Positions 53,469 through 63,929 of a stretch of 64,000 bases of DNA are shown in pieces. The DNA comes from Pseudacidovorax sp. NFM-22 (GTDB lineage Bacteria > Pseudomonadota > Gammaproteobacteria > Burkholderiales > Burkholderiaceae_C). The notes below the pieces were generated by a model. It did not search any database. It saw only the letters and a program-made list of their open reading frames with translations, and was not told the DNA's origin. The DNA is taken from NCBI RefSeq assembly GCF_021401245.1, contig NZ_JACBFY010000009.1, positions 124,001 to 188,000 of the forward strand, in the 5' to 3' direction. Positions within the stretch are counted from its first letter, which is position 1; every line of letters starts with the position of its first letter. Made by a program: the position numbers and the translations under genes.

Positions 53469-54508
53469 GCGGCCTCCTTGACGGCGGCGGCGGCCTGCAG
53501 GCGCTGCGCCAGTTCGTGCGCCGGCAGGCGGCCGCGCAGGCCGATGGCGACCAGGGTGTCGGCGGCTTCCGGCATGGCGGCGGTCGGTGCCGCACGCAGC
53601 GCGCCGTGGCGGCCGGCGAACTGCAGCTCGACCAGGCCCGGATGCGCGTCGGTGCGCACCAGGCCCTTGAGGCGCAGCACGCCGGGCGGCATGGCCTTGA
53701 GCAGCGCACGCAGGGCGGGCGCGTGGAAGACCGGCGCATCGCGCAGGGCCCAGGTCTCGAAGAGCTGGGCATGGTCCACGTCGCCGTGGTCGTGGTGAGC
53801 GTGCAGCGCGTCGGCGTGCCGCGCGTCGTGCGCGGGCCGGTGGTGGTCCGCATGCATGTGGCCGTGCTCGCCCCCGCAGGCTGCGCAACGCGTAGGGCCG
53901 TCGTCCGCCCGCGGCAGGCGCGGTGCCTGCAGCAGCGCCGCCGGCACGCGGGCCTGCACGGTCTCGATGCGCGGCGTGGCGGGCCAGTCGGCATCGAGCC
54001 ATGCACGCAGGCCGGACAGCGTGGCGTCGTCGACCAGGTCGGTCTTGTTCAGCACCAGCAGGTCGGCCGCGTCCAGCTGCCGCCGCACGCTGTCGGCCAG
54101 CAGCGGGTCGGCCGCCTGTTCGCGCAGCATGGTGGCGTCGGCCAGCACCAGCACGGCGTCCAGCGCCAGGGCGGGGTCGGCCAGCCCCACCTGCGCGATG
54201 CGCCAGGGGTCGGAGACGCCGCTGGCCTCGATCACGATGGCCTCGGGCGGTCGATCGCGCTCGATCAGGCCGATGAGCGCCGTCGTCAGGTCGTCGCCGA
54301 TGGCGCAGCAGACGCAGCCGTTGGTCAGTTCGATGGCGCCGGCTTCTTCGCTGGCGATGAGCGCGCGGTCGATGTTGATGGCGCCGAAGTCGTTGACCAG
54401 CACGGCGATGCGCCGGTCGCCCGACTGCGCGAGCAGGTGGTTGAGCAGCGTGGTCTTGCCCGCGCCCAGGAAGCCGCCGATGACGGTGAGGGGGATGCGC
54501 GGCCTCAT
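53465..54508 (-). CDS. COG0523 (CobW/ZNG1-type) metallochaperone GTPase
   Basis: The 347-residue G3E GTPase has Walker A GGFLGAGKTTLLNHLL, the metal motif CVCC (ELTNGCVCCAIGDDL), Walker B EASGVSDP and NKTD. A His/Cys-rich stretch follows (CAACGGEHGHMHADHHRPAHDARHADALHAHHDHG, shown here in pieces: CAACGGEHGHMHADHH and HADALHAHHDHG), then a CobW C-terminal domain. Family members insert zinc or cobalt into metalloenzymes. The upstream gene encodes a metal-dependent amidohydrolase, an obvious client. It is coupled to the downstream EamA gene. Confidence 0.92.
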   Translation of the reverse strand: MRPRIPLTVIGGFLGAGKTTLLNHLLAQSGDRRIAVLVNDFGAINIDRALIASEEAGAIELTNGCVCCAIGDDLTTALIGLIERDRPPEAIVIEASGVSDPWRIAQVGLADPALALDAVLVLADATMLREQAADPLLADSVRRQLDAADLLVLNKTDLVDDATLSGLRAWLDADWPATPRIETVQARVPAALLQAPRLPRADDGPTRCAACGGEHGHMHADHHRPAHDARHADALHAHHDHGDVDHAQLFETWALRDAPVFHAPALRALLKAMPPGVLRLKGLVRTDAHPGLVELQFAGRHGALRAAPTAAMPEAADTLVAIGLRGRLPAHELAQRLQAAAAVKEAA

Positions 54509-54548
54509 GCCGGCAGCCCGCCTGCGCGTGCGAAGCGCATCGCGCCCC

Positions 54549-56198
54549 TCACGCCGCCGCCTCGGTCGGCACGCCGCCGATCACCGTGCCGGCCACGCGC
54601 AGGTCCTTCAGCGCTTCGGGCGCGACGGCCAGCGGGCTTTCGTCCAGCACGCAGAAGTCGGCCCACTTGCCCACCTCGATGGAGCCGATGCGGTCGTCCA
54701 GGCCCAGGGTATAGGCGGCGCCCTGGGTGATGGCCCACAGCGCCTCGGGCACGCCGATGCGCTCGGCCTCGCCCAGCACGCGGCCACTGGACGTGAGCCG
54801 GTTGACGGCGCACCAGGCGGTGAACAGCGGCGCCAGCGGCGTGATGGGCGCATCGGAATGGATGGCCAGCGGCACGCCGTGCGCGAGCGCGGTGGCGCAG
54901 GCGTCCATGCGGAAGGCGCGGTCGGGGCCCATGGTCTGCGACAGGTGCGCCTCGCCCCAGTAGTAGATGTGGTTGGCGAACAGGTTGGCGCACACGCCCA
55001 GCGTGGCCATGCGGCGGAACTGCGCCGCATCGGCCATCTGGCAGTGCTGCAGCGTATGGCGGTGGTCGGCGCGCGGGTGCGCGGCCAGCGCCTCTTCGAT
55101 GCCGTCCAGCGCCAGCTCGGTGGCCTCGTCGCCGTTGGTGTGGATGTGCAGCTGGAAGCCCTGCGCATGGAAGTCGCGGATGGCGGCCTTGAGCTCCGCC
55201 GGCGGCAGGATCCAGATGCCGTTGGGCGCGCCGTTGTGGTACCCCGGCCAGCGCACACGGGCCGTGAAGCCCTGGATGGAGCCGTCGGCCACGATCTTGA
55301 CCAGCCCGTAGTGCAGCTTGGCGTTGCCCTCGGCCTGCGCCTGCCGCTCGCGGATGCGCGCCGCGCCCTGCGCGCGGTTGAGGCTGCCGTCCAGGCACAG
55401 GTAGGCCGGCACCAGCCGCACCGGGAAGCCGGGCTCGCCGGTGACCTGCATCATGGCCACATGGTTGGACTCGGCCAGGTCGTTGACCAGGTCGGTGGCG
55501 GTGGTCACGCCCGCCAGCCGCGCCATCTGGCCGAACAGGCGCAGGCTCTCGGGCGAGGAGCCGGTGATGCGGAAGATGTTGCCCACCAGCCGCGTGATGG
55601 GGAACATGGCCGCGAACTCCTGCAGCTCGCCGCTGGGCTCGCCATCGGCGAAGCGGGCGATGCCCTCGATGTCGGTGTCGCGGTCGATGCCGGCCGCGGC
55701 CAGCGCGGCGCGGTTGACGTTCATCAGGTGCTGGCTGGCATGCAGGATGACCACCGGCCGCGTGGTGGAGACCTGGTCCAGGTGCTCCACCGTCATGCGC
55801 TCGGTGCCGAAGAAGAGCGGATCGAAGCCCCAGGCCAGCAGCGGTGCCTTGGGGTCGGTGAGCGCGGCGTCGGCGGCGCGCAGGCGGGCGATCACCTCGT
55901 CGAAGTTGCGGCAGCCCTCCCACACGCGGCCGTCGGGCGAGGTGCGCGCATGGAAGCCGACGAAGCTGAACTTCCACAGCCCGCCGGCCATGAGGTGCGA
56001 ATGGCCTTCGACCAGGCCGGGCATCAGCACCTGGTCGGCATAGCGGGTGTCGAGCGTGAAGTCGCCGAAGGCCTGCATGCGCGCCAGGTCGCCCACGCCC
56101 AGGATGCGGCCCTCGCGCACGGCCACGTGGGTGGCCTGCGGCTGGCGCGGGTTCATGGTGAGGATCTGGCGGGCCTGGAAGACGGTGATGGGGGACAT
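54549..56198 (-). CDS. YtcJ-type metal-dependent amidohydrolase
   Basis: The 549-residue amidohydrolase-3 protein has the N-terminal metal motif LMPGLVEGHSHL. Later ligands are in the region FQLHIHTNGDEATELALDG and HTLQHCQMAD, and the catalytic Asp is in LAIHSDAPITPLAPL. The C-terminal beta-sandwich has GSIEVGKWADFCVLDESPL. Family members hydrolyse exocyclic or N-acyl amide bonds. It follows the dipeptide-type ABC transporter genes and precedes the COG0523 GTPase, suggesting uptake then cleavage of an imported amide. The substrate is unknown. Confidence 0.9.
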   Translation of the reverse strand: MSPITVFQARQILTMNPRQPQATHVAVREGRILGVGDLARMQAFGDFTLDTRYADQVLMPGLVEGHSHLMAGGLWKFSFVGFHARTSPDGRVWEGCRNFDEVIARLRAADAALTDPKAPLLAWGFDPLFFGTERMTVEHLDQVSTTRPVVILHASQHLMNVNRAALAAAGIDRDTDIEGIARFADGEPSGELQEFAAMFPITRLVGNIFRITGSSPESLRLFGQMARLAGVTTATDLVNDLAESNHVAMMQVTGEPGFPVRLVPAYLCLDGSLNRAQGAARIRERQAQAEGNAKLHYGLVKIVADGSIQGFTARVRWPGYHNGAPNGIWILPPAELKAAIRDFHAQGFQLHIHTNGDEATELALDGIEEALAAHPRADHRHTLQHCQMADAAQFRRMATLGVCANLFANHIYYWGEAHLSQTMGPDRAFRMDACATALAHGVPLAIHSDAPITPLAPLFTAWCAVNRLTSSGRVLGEAERIGVPEALWAITQGAAYTLGLDDRIGSIEVGKWADFCVLDESPLAVAPEALKDLRVAGTVIGGVPTEAAA

Positions 56199-56279
56199 GG
56201 TGTGGGGATTGGTTGAAGGCGCACGGCCTGGTTGCGGCGGCCGTGCCGATGGCAGATGTTCAGGCCAGGTCAGGCCGCA

Positions 56280-57329
56280 TCACGCCGCGTCGGGCAACGC
56301 CAGCGGCGGCACGGGCCGGCCCGCCTGCAGCGTGACCTTGTGGCAGGCCACCCAGTGGCCCGGCTGCACCTCGCGCAGCTGCTGCGGCTGGCTGCAGGCC
56401 GGCTCGGCGACCGGGCAGCGGCCGGCGAAGCGGCAGCCCGGGGGCGGATCGAGCGGGCTGGGCGGATCGCCCACCAGCCGGATGCGCTGCGCCGCCCGCG
56501 CACGGCCACCGCGCACCGTGGGCACGGCCGACATCAGCGCCACGCTGTAGGGATGCAGCGGCCGGGAGAAGAAGGTGCGGCGCGGTGCGCGCTCCACGAT
56601 CTGGCCCAGGTACATGACGGCGATCTCGTCGCAGATGTGCTCCACCACCGCCATGTCGTGCGAGATGAACAGGTAGGTCAGCCCCAGCTCGCGCTGCAGC
56701 CGCGCGAGCAGGTTGAGGATCTGCGCGCGGATGGCGATGTCCAGCGCCGACACCGGCTCATCGCAGACCACCAGCTCCGGGTTGGTGGCCAGGGCGCGCG
56801 CGATGTTGATGCGCTGGCGCTGCCCGCCCGAGAACTGGTGCGGGAACAGGTGCTGCTGCTCGGGCCGCAGGCCGACGGCATGGAAGAGCTCGTCCACCCG
56901 CGCGGCGCGCTCGTCGGGCGTGCCGATCTTCATCAGGTCCAGCGGCGCACGCACCGCCTCGCCCACACGCTGGCGCGGGTTGAGCGAGGAATACGGGTCC
57001 TGGAAGACCATCTGCAGCCGGCTGCGCGCGCGGCGCAGGTTCTCGCCGTTGACCAGGCTCAGCTCGGTGGTGCCCAGGCGGATGCCGCCCTCGGTGATGG
57101 GCGCGAGCCGCATCACGGCCAGGGCGGTGGTGGTCTTGCCCGAGCCCGATTCGCCCACCACGGCCAGCGTGGTGCCGCGGCGCAGCTCGAAGCTCACGCC
57201 ATCCACCGCCCGCACCACGCGCCCACCGGCGCTGGGGAAGTGCACCTTGAGGTCGGTGACGGAGAGCAGCACCGGCGGCGGTGGCGTGACGGGAGCGGGC
57301 ATGTTGGGGAAGGGAATGAGTTGGCTCAT
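56280..57329 (-). CDS. dipeptide/oligopeptide-type ABC transporter ATPase (DppF-like)
   Basis: The 349-residue ATPase has Walker [10 protein letters not shown], signature [15 protein letters not shown], Walker [14 protein letters not shown], and the C-terminal oligopeptide extension with a Cys cluster ([15 protein letters not shown]) typical of DppD/DppF and thought to hold an iron-sulfur centre. It pairs with the next ATPase. ATG 57329 (MSQLIPFPN) was chosen; the frame remains open further upstream through the neighbouring gene. Confidence 0.92.
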   Translation of the reverse strand: MSQLIPFPNMPAPVTPPPPVLLSVTDLKVHFPSAGGRVVRAVDGVSFELRRGTTLAVVGESGSGKTTTALAVMRLAPITEGGIRLGTTELSLVNGENLRRARSRLQMVFQDPYSSLNPRQRVGEAVRAPLDLMKIGTPDERAARVDELFHAVGLRPEQQHLFPHQFSGGQRQRINIARALATNPELVVCDEPVSALDIAIRAQILNLLARLQRELGLTYLFISHDMAVVEHICDEIAVMYLGQIVERAPRRTFFSRPLHPYSVALMSAVPTVRGGRARAAQRIRLVGDPPSPLDPPPGCRFAGRCPVAEPACSQPQQLREVQPGHWVACHKVTLQAGRPVPPLALPDAA

Positions 57330-57349
57330 GGCGGCGACGGCGCTGGGGT

Positions 57350-58393
<1,044 letters not shown>

Positions 58394-58394
58394 C

Positions 58395-59297
58395 TCAACG
58401 CTCGCGAAGTTTGGGGTTGAGGGCATCGTTGAGCCCGTCGCCGATCAGGCTCACGGCCAGCACGGTCAGGAAGATGGCCGCGCCCGGGATCGCCACCGCC
58501 CACCAGGCCGAGAGCACGTACTGGCGGCTGCTGCCGATCATCATTCCCCAGCTCATCAGGTTGGGGTCGCCCAGGCCCAGGAAGGACAGGCCCGCCTCGA
58601 ACAGGATGGCCGAGCCCACGGCCAGCGTGGCCGAGACCACCAGCGGCGCGATGGCGTTGGGCAGGATCACCTTCCAGATCAGCCGTGCATTGCCCGCGCC
58701 GATGGCGCGCTCGGCCCGCACGAACTCCAGGTCGCGCACCTTCATGAACTCGGCCCGCGCCAGCCGCGCCGTGCCGGGCCAGCTCACCAGGCCGATGGAC
58801 AGCACCACCGTCACCAGGCTGGGCGAGAACAGCGTGACCACCACCATGGCGAAGAGCAGCGCCGGCAGCACCTGGAAGAACTCGGTGACGCGCATCAGCA
58901 GCGCATCGACCCGGCCGCCGTAGAAGCCGGCCAGCGCGCCCAGCGTGACGCCGATGGTGACCGACAGCAGCGCCGCCACCGCGCCCACCAGCAGCGTGGC
59001 CCGGCCGCCGTAGAGCAGCGCGATGCCGACGTCGCGGCCGAGCTGGTCGGTGCCCAGCCACACATCCTCGGTGCCCGGCGGGCTGAGCGGCGCGCCGCGG
59101 ATCTCGAAGGGATCGGCCTGCACCAGCCAAGGCCCGACCACCGCGACCAGCACGATGAGCGCGAGCAGCACCAGCCCGGCCACCGCCGCCGGGTTGCGCA
59201 TGAACATGGTCAGCGCCTCGCGCGCGGGCGAGGGCGCGGCCGGCAGCGGCATGGCGGCCGGTGCGGGCTCGCCAGGGGAGATGGGAAGGGCGGACAT
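58395..59297 (-). CDS. dipeptide/oligopeptide-type ABC transporter permease (DppC-like)
   Basis: The 300-residue permease has about six helices and the DppC loop [24 protein letters not shown], the EAA motif region [25 protein letters not shown] and [20 protein letters not shown]. It lies 3 nt after dppB. Confidence 0.93.
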   Translation of the reverse strand: MSALPISPGEPAPAAMPLPAAPSPAREALTMFMRNPAAVAGLVLLALIVLVAVVGPWLVQADPFEIRGAPLSPPGTEDVWLGTDQLGRDVGIALLYGGRATLLVGAVAALLSVTIGVTLGALAGFYGGRVDALLMRVTEFFQVLPALLFAMVVVTLFSPSLVTVVLSIGLVSWPGTARLARAEFMKVRDLEFVRAERAIGAGNARLIWKVILPNAIAPLVVSATLAVGSAILFEAGLSFLGLGDPNLMSWGMMIGSSRQYVLSAWWAVAIPGAAIFLTVLAVSLIGDGLNDALNPKLRER

Positions 59298-59300
59298 CGC

Positions 59301-60275
59301 TTACTTGCTCTTGATTCGAGGATCGATCAGGCGGTAGCAAAGATCGGTGAGCAGGTTCATCACCAGCACGACCACCGCCGACAGCAGCAGCACGCCCAGG
59401 ATGGTCGGGTAGTCGCGGCGCAGCACCGACTCGTAGGCCAGGCGGCCCAGGCCCGGCCAGTTGAAGACCGTCTCGACCAGGATGGCGCCCGCCAGCACGT
59501 TGCCGAACTGCAGGCCCAGCACCGTCACCACCGGCAGCACCGCATTGCGCAGCGCATGCTTGTAGAGCACCACGCCCTCGGCCAGGCCCTTGGCCCGCGC
59601 CGTGCGGATGAAGTCGGCGCCCAGCACCTCCAGCATGCTCGCGCGCGCCAGCCGGCTGTACTGGGCCAGGTACACCATCGACAGCGTGAACATCGGCAGC
59701 ACCAGGTGCCACAGCACGTCCACCACGCCGGCCAGGCCGCGGCCGTCGCTGTCGATCGAGCGCATATCCGATACCGGCAGGATCGGCCACACCGAGGCGA
59801 ACAGGATCATCAGCATCATCCCGCTCCAGAACACCGGCGCCGCGAAGCCCACCAGCGAGAAGACGGTGATGGCCTGCGACAACCAGCCGTTGGGCTTGCG
59901 CGCGGCCAGCACGCCCAGCGCGGTGCCGAGCAGGAAGGCGCACACCACCGAACTCAGCACCAGCAGCAGCGTGGCCGGAATGCGTTCGGCGATCAGGTCG
60001 ACCACCGGCAGGTTGAAGATGTAGGACTGGCCCAGGTCCAGCCGGGCCACGCGCCCGAGGTAGATGCCCAGCTGCACCGGCAGCGGCCTGTCCAGGCCGT
60101 AGCTCTGGCGCAGCTCGGCCTTCAGCTCCTCGGACATGCCACCGCTCATGCCGGCGATGGTCTCCACCGGATCGCCGGGCGCGGCATGCACCAGCGCGAA
60201 GTTGAGCACCACCACGGCCAGCACCAGGCCCAGGGCCTGCAGCAGACGTGAGGCCAGGGGCTTGAGCAGCTTCAT
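59301..60275 (-). CDS. dipeptide/oligopeptide-type ABC transporter permease (DppB-like)
   Basis: The 324-residue permease has the DppB start (LLQALGLVLAVVVLNFALVHAAPGDPV), SYGLDRPLPVQLGIYLGRVARLDLGQSY, the EAA motif region RTARAKGLAEGVVLYKHALRNAVLPVV and ETVFNWPGLGRLAYESVLRRDYP. It is 7 nt after the binding-protein gene. Confidence 0.93.
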   Translation of the reverse strand: MKLLKPLASRLLQALGLVLAVVVLNFALVHAAPGDPVETIAGMSGGMSEELKAELRQSYGLDRPLPVQLGIYLGRVARLDLGQSYIFNLPVVDLIAERIPATLLLVLSSVVCAFLLGTALGVLAARKPNGWLSQAITVFSLVGFAAPVFWSGMMLMILFASVWPILPVSDMRSIDSDGRGLAGVVDVLWHLVLPMFTLSMVYLAQYSRLARASMLEVLGADFIRTARAKGLAEGVVLYKHALRNAVLPVVTVLGLQFGNVLAGAILVETVFNWPGLGRLAYESVLRRDYPTILGVLLLSAVVVLVMNLLTDLCYRLIDPRIKSK

Positions 60276-60282
60276 CGCCGGC

Positions 60283-61881
60283 TCACTTCAGGAAGACGTC
60301 ATCCATGGGCGACGCGGGACCCCAGATGGTGGTCGGCAGGTTGCCCACACGCTTGCTGGCCACCGTGTGGTAGGGCGCCAGGTTGATGTAGACGATGGGC
60401 ACCTCGTCCGTCACGATCTTCTGGAAGGTGGCGTAGTAGGCCTTGCGCTTGACCGGGTCCATGATGCCGCCGGCCGCATTCAGCAGCTCGTCCACCTTGG
60501 GGTTGGCATAGTCCTGCGTGTTGGTCCAGACGATGGGCTTGATGTTGGTCGACAGGTAGGTGCGGTGCACGCCGATGACCGGGTCGCCCCAGTTGAAGAC
60601 GGTGTCCATGGTCATGTCGAAGTCGCGGCTGGCGACGCGCTTGGCCCAGGCCGGGAAGTCGGCCGAGGCGCGCACCTCCACGGCGATGCCCACCTTCTTG
60701 AGCTGCGAGCGCAGGTACTCGGCCACGTTCTTCTGCTGCTCGTCGTTGCCGGGGATGTAGTCGATGGTGAGCTTGAAGCGCTCGCCGCCCGCGCCCGGCT
60801 TGAGGCCCGCCGCGTCCAGCAGCTCGGCCGACTTCTTCAGGTCCAGCGGGTACTTCACCAGGTCGGGCACGGCGAAGGGGCTGCCCGGCACGATGGGGCC
60901 GTCGTCCACGGTGGCGAAGCCGCCCATCAGCGCCTTGGTGATGAAGTTCTTGTCGATGGCGTAGGCGATGGCCTTGCGCACGTTGACGTCGTTCAGCGGC
61001 TTCTTGGCGGTGTTGAAGGCCAGCCAGTTGATGGGGCCGATGCCCTCGAAGCCCTTGTCGGTCATCACCAGGTTGGGGTTGGCCTTCAGGCGCTTGAGGT
61101 CCACCGCGCTGGCGGCGTAGGGCAGCATCTGCAGGTCGCCGCGCTCCATGCCCAGCACCAGGCTCTGACCGTCGGGCACGATGTTCAGGATGATCTTGTC
61201 GAGGTAGGGCTTGCCGGGCAGGAAGAACTTGTCGAACTTCTCCATCACCACGCGCTGGCCGGCCTTGAACTCCACCAGCTTGAAGGGCCCGGAGCCCACC
61301 AGGTTCTGGCTGTTGCGCGGGTTGTTCTTGAGGTCGGTGCCGTCGCCGTAGATGTGCTTGGGCATGATCGGGCACAGCGCCGGCGACATCGCCAGCACGA
61401 TGGCCGGGTGCGGCGTGCTCATGCGGATGATGGCGGTGGTGGGGTTGGGCGTCTCCACCTTCTCCACCGGCGCGAGCATGGTCGAGAACGGATGGTTGGC
61501 CTTGATGGCCATGATGGAGAAGGCCACGTCCTCCGAGGTGATGGGCTTGCCGTCGTGGAAGACGGCGTCCTTGCGCAGGTTGAGCGTGAGCGACTTGCCG
61601 TCCTCCGACAGCTTCCAGCTCTCGGCGAGGTAGGGCTGCGGGTTCCACTTGTCGTCGAAGCGCAGCGGGCTGGCGAAGAGCTGGGTGGAGGGCACGGCCG
61701 TGGCGATGCCCGACTGCACGGCACCATTGAGGTGCCGCGGCGCCTGCGTGGTGCCGATCACCAGCGTGCCGCCCTTCTTGATTTCCTGGGCCTGGGCAGC
61801 GGTGCCGAGCAGGCTGCTGCCGGCCAGCAGCGCGGCCGCGGCCAGCGACAGGGCGCGGCGGGTGAGGAACGGGGTGGTCAT
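60283..61881 (-). CDS. dipeptide/oligopeptide-type ABC transporter periplasmic binding protein
   Basis: The 532-residue SBP_bac_5 protein has a twin-arginine-like signal (LTRRALSLAAAALLAGSS) and the family regions KKGGTLVIGTTQAPRHLNGAV, LRKDAVFHDGKPITSEDVAFS, NLVGSGPFKLVEF and VRKAIAYAIDKNFI. It binds the transported ligand, likely a peptide, opine-like or amide compound. The ATG at 61881 was preferred to a GTG at 61890 that sits too close to the AGGA site. Confidence 0.92.
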   Translation of the reverse strand: MTTPFLTRRALSLAAAALLAGSSLLGTAAQAQEIKKGGTLVIGTTQAPRHLNGAVQSGIATAVPSTQLFASPLRFDDKWNPQPYLAESWKLSEDGKSLTLNLRKDAVFHDGKPITSEDVAFSIMAIKANHPFSTMLAPVEKVETPNPTTAIIRMSTPHPAIVLAMSPALCPIMPKHIYGDGTDLKNNPRNSQNLVGSGPFKLVEFKAGQRVVMEKFDKFFLPGKPYLDKIILNIVPDGQSLVLGMERGDLQMLPYAASAVDLKRLKANPNLVMTDKGFEGIGPINWLAFNTAKKPLNDVNVRKAIAYAIDKNFITKALMGGFATVDDGPIVPGSPFAVPDLVKYPLDLKKSAELLDAAGLKPGAGGERFKLTIDYIPGNDEQQKNVAEYLRSQLKKVGIAVEVRASADFPAWAKRVASRDFDMTMDTVFNWGDPVIGVHRTYLSTNIKPIVWTNTQDYANPKVDELLNAAGGIMDPVKRKAYYATFQKIVTDEVPIVYINLAPYHTVASKRVGNLPTTIWGPASPMDDVFLK

Positions 61882-61926
61882 GGAATGCACTCCTGGATCG
61901 AATGGAAAGAGAGGGGACGCCGCGGC

Positions 61927-63327
61927 TCAGATCACTTCGTCGCGCAGCCAGTACCAGCGGTAGAGCAAGCTCTGGCCCAGGCGGCGGAAGGGCGCCGCCC
62001 ATTCGCCCTGCGCCGGGAAGGGCAGCGCACCCTGGTAGATGGGCAGGCCGAAGGCGGCGTCGGCCTGGCCGGCGATGCGTTGCGCCATGCGGCGGCCCGC
62101 ATGGGCCGAGAAGGAGACGCCGTTGCCGCCGTAGCCCAGCGCATAGAAGACCTGCTGCGCGGCATCGGGCTGCACCACGCGGGGCATCATGTCGTGGCTC
62201 ACGTCCACCCAGCCCCACCAGGAGTGGGCGATCTCGATGTCCTTGAGCGCCGGGAACTTGCGCGCCAGGCCCTCGGTGAGCAGGCGGTAGTGCGCGTCGC
62301 GGTGTGCGTCGGCGCCGGTGATGGCGCTGCGGCTGCCGATCTGCACGCGGTTGTCGGGCAGCAGGCGGTAATAGAAGCGCAGCGTGCGCGTGTCGGTGAT
62401 GGCGATGCGCGTCTTGAAGCCCGTGGCCTCCAGCTCGGCCGGCGTGAGCGGGCGCGTGACGATGGAGTTGGACAGCACCGGGAAGTAGCGGTTCTTCAGC
62501 CCCGGGTAGAGCCCCGGCGCCGTGTACGCGCCCGTGGCGATGCCCACCGCGCGTGCACGCACCGTACCGCCGGGCGTGCGCAGGTGGTGCACGCCGTTCT
62601 TCGTCTCCCAGCCGATGACGGGGCTGGCCGGGTGCACGCGGGCGCCCAGCTCGCGCGCCATCTTCAGGTAGCCGTGCGCCAGCTTGAGCGGATGCACCGA
62701 GATGCCTTCGGACTCGTACTGCGCGCCCTTGGCGTCCTGGTCGCCGCACCAGTCGCGGCGCACTTCCTCGGCCGACAGCATGCGGGCGTCGTATCCGAAG
62801 TGCTGGCGCATCACCTCGGTCTCGCGGCGCAGGAAGTCCATCTTCTTGTCGCGGTGCGCCACGAAGAGGTGACCGCCCGGCTGCGCGTCGCAGTCGATCT
62901 GCGCCACCAGGTCGGCGAAGGTCTGGAATCCGAAGCGGATCTCGGCGTCGAGCTTCTTCGCCACGTCCAGGCCCCAGCGCTCGATCCACTGCGAGCGGTA
63001 GAGCCGGCCGCTGGCGTTCTGCCCCTGGCCGCCATTGCGGCTGGTGCAGCCCCAGGCCACCCGGTTGGCTTCGAGCACCGTGGCCTTGATGCCGTGCTCC
63101 TTGGCCAGGAACAGCGCCGCGGCCAGGCCGGTGAAGCCCGAGCCGATGATGACCACGTCCGCATCCACGTCGGCGGTGATGGGACCGTCGTCGTCCGGCG
63201 GCGTGCCTGCCGTGGCGGCCCAGTAGGTGGGCGCGTAGTCGCGGTTGTGGCCGGGGCCGGCCGAGACCAGCGGGTCGTAGGCCGGGTCGTAGGGCGCGAA
63301 GACTTCGCGCGGGGTGGTGATGGCCAT
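61927..63327 (-). CDS. DadA/PuuB-like FAD-dependent amine or amino-acid oxidase
   Basis: The 466-residue DAO-family enzyme has VVIIGSGFTGLAAALFLAKEHGIKATVLEAN (FAD site, about 58-88), GCTSRNGGQGQNASGR, SVHPLKLAHGYLKMARELGARVH and the C-terminal FAD motif YALGYGGNGVSFSAHAGRRMA. It resembles gamma-glutamylputrescine oxidase and related secondary-amine oxidases. The location just upstream of a peptide-type transporter suggests it oxidises the imported amine-bearing compound or its amide cleavage product. Confidence 0.9.
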   Translation of the reverse strand: MAITTPREVFAPYDPAYDPLVSAGPGHNRDYAPTYWAATAGTPPDDDGPITADVDADVVIIGSGFTGLAAALFLAKEHGIKATVLEANRVAWGCTSRNGGQGQNASGRLYRSQWIERWGLDVAKKLDAEIRFGFQTFADLVAQIDCDAQPGGHLFVAHRDKKMDFLRRETEVMRQHFGYDARMLSAEEVRRDWCGDQDAKGAQYESEGISVHPLKLAHGYLKMARELGARVHPASPVIGWETKNGVHHLRTPGGTVRARAVGIATGAYTAPGLYPGLKNRYFPVLSNSIVTRPLTPAELEATGFKTRIAITDTRTLRFYYRLLPDNRVQIGSRSAITGADAHRDAHYRLLTEGLARKFPALKDIEIAHSWWGWVDVSHDMMPRVVQPDAAQQVFYALGYGGNGVSFSAHAGRRMAQRIAGQADAAFGLPIYQGALPFPAQGEWAAPFRRLGQSLLYRWYWLRDEVI

Positions 63328-63349
63328 GGTGGGTTCGCCTTCGCGGAAG

Positions 63350-63751
63350 TCAGGCCTTGGGCAGCGCGGGGCGCATCTTGCGGAAGGCGTTCTTCACCAG
63401 GATCTTTCCGTCCTGGAAGGTGAACACGTCCACCCCATCCGCCTCGACGCGCGAGCCGTCGGCGGCGGTGCCGGTGAAGGTCCATTCCGAGACGCCGCGT
63501 TCGCCGGCCACGAAGTGCCGGCCGTTGCGCCACTGCGCATCGGGAAAGTTCTTCCACGCCGCCTCGAAAGCCGCGGCCACGGCCTCGGTGCCGCTGTGGC
63601 GCGCGCCGCAAGCCTCGGGGCCGGCGGCCGTCTCGAAGACGCAGTCGGCATGCATGAAGCCCATCAGTGCGGGCAGGTCATGGCGGTTCCAGGCATCGGA
63701 GAAGGCGGCGAGCATCTCCACGGTGACGGGGGAAGAAGAGGCAGAAGTCAT
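63350..63751 (-). CDS. SnoaL-like / NTF2-fold protein
   Basis: The 133-residue protein has the SnoaL-like pattern (VEMLAAFSDAWNRHDLPALMGFMHADCVFET, VAAAFEAAWKNFPDAQWRNGRHFVAGERGVSEWTFTGT, GVDVFTFQDGKI). Function unknown; such small cone-fold proteins act as isomerases, hydrolases or binding partners. It is the first gene of the leftward run; the ATG at 63751 fits better than an upstream start at 63790. Confidence 0.83.
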   Translation of the reverse strand: MTSASSSPVTVEMLAAFSDAWNRHDLPALMGFMHADCVFETAAGPEACGARHSGTEAVAAAFEAAWKNFPDAQWRNGRHFVAGERGVSEWTFTGTAADGSRVEADGVDVFTFQDGKILVKNAFRKMRPALPKA

Positions 63752-63929
63752 GGCAGGGGCAGCGGGCAAGGCGTGGCGCGAAAGATGCAATCCAGTCTAG
63801 GAAGCACGCACGCAACGCCATAGAGCCAGTGCCGGCCCATCGGCCAAGCCACGGGGCGCCAGCGACGCACCAACAGCGTGATCGCGCCCCGCTTGTGTGC
63901 ATGCGCACGAATCCCTGGACCCCTCCGCC

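Noticed and set aside
60136..63423. Very long open frame on the strand opposite to the ABC binding protein and FAD oxidase genes
   Set aside because: It is a GC-rich antisense shadow: composition is dominated by His, Arg, Gly and Val, and it lies over genes with clear domains. Similar shadows oppose dctB/dctD, the gentisate genes and the molybdenum subunits.
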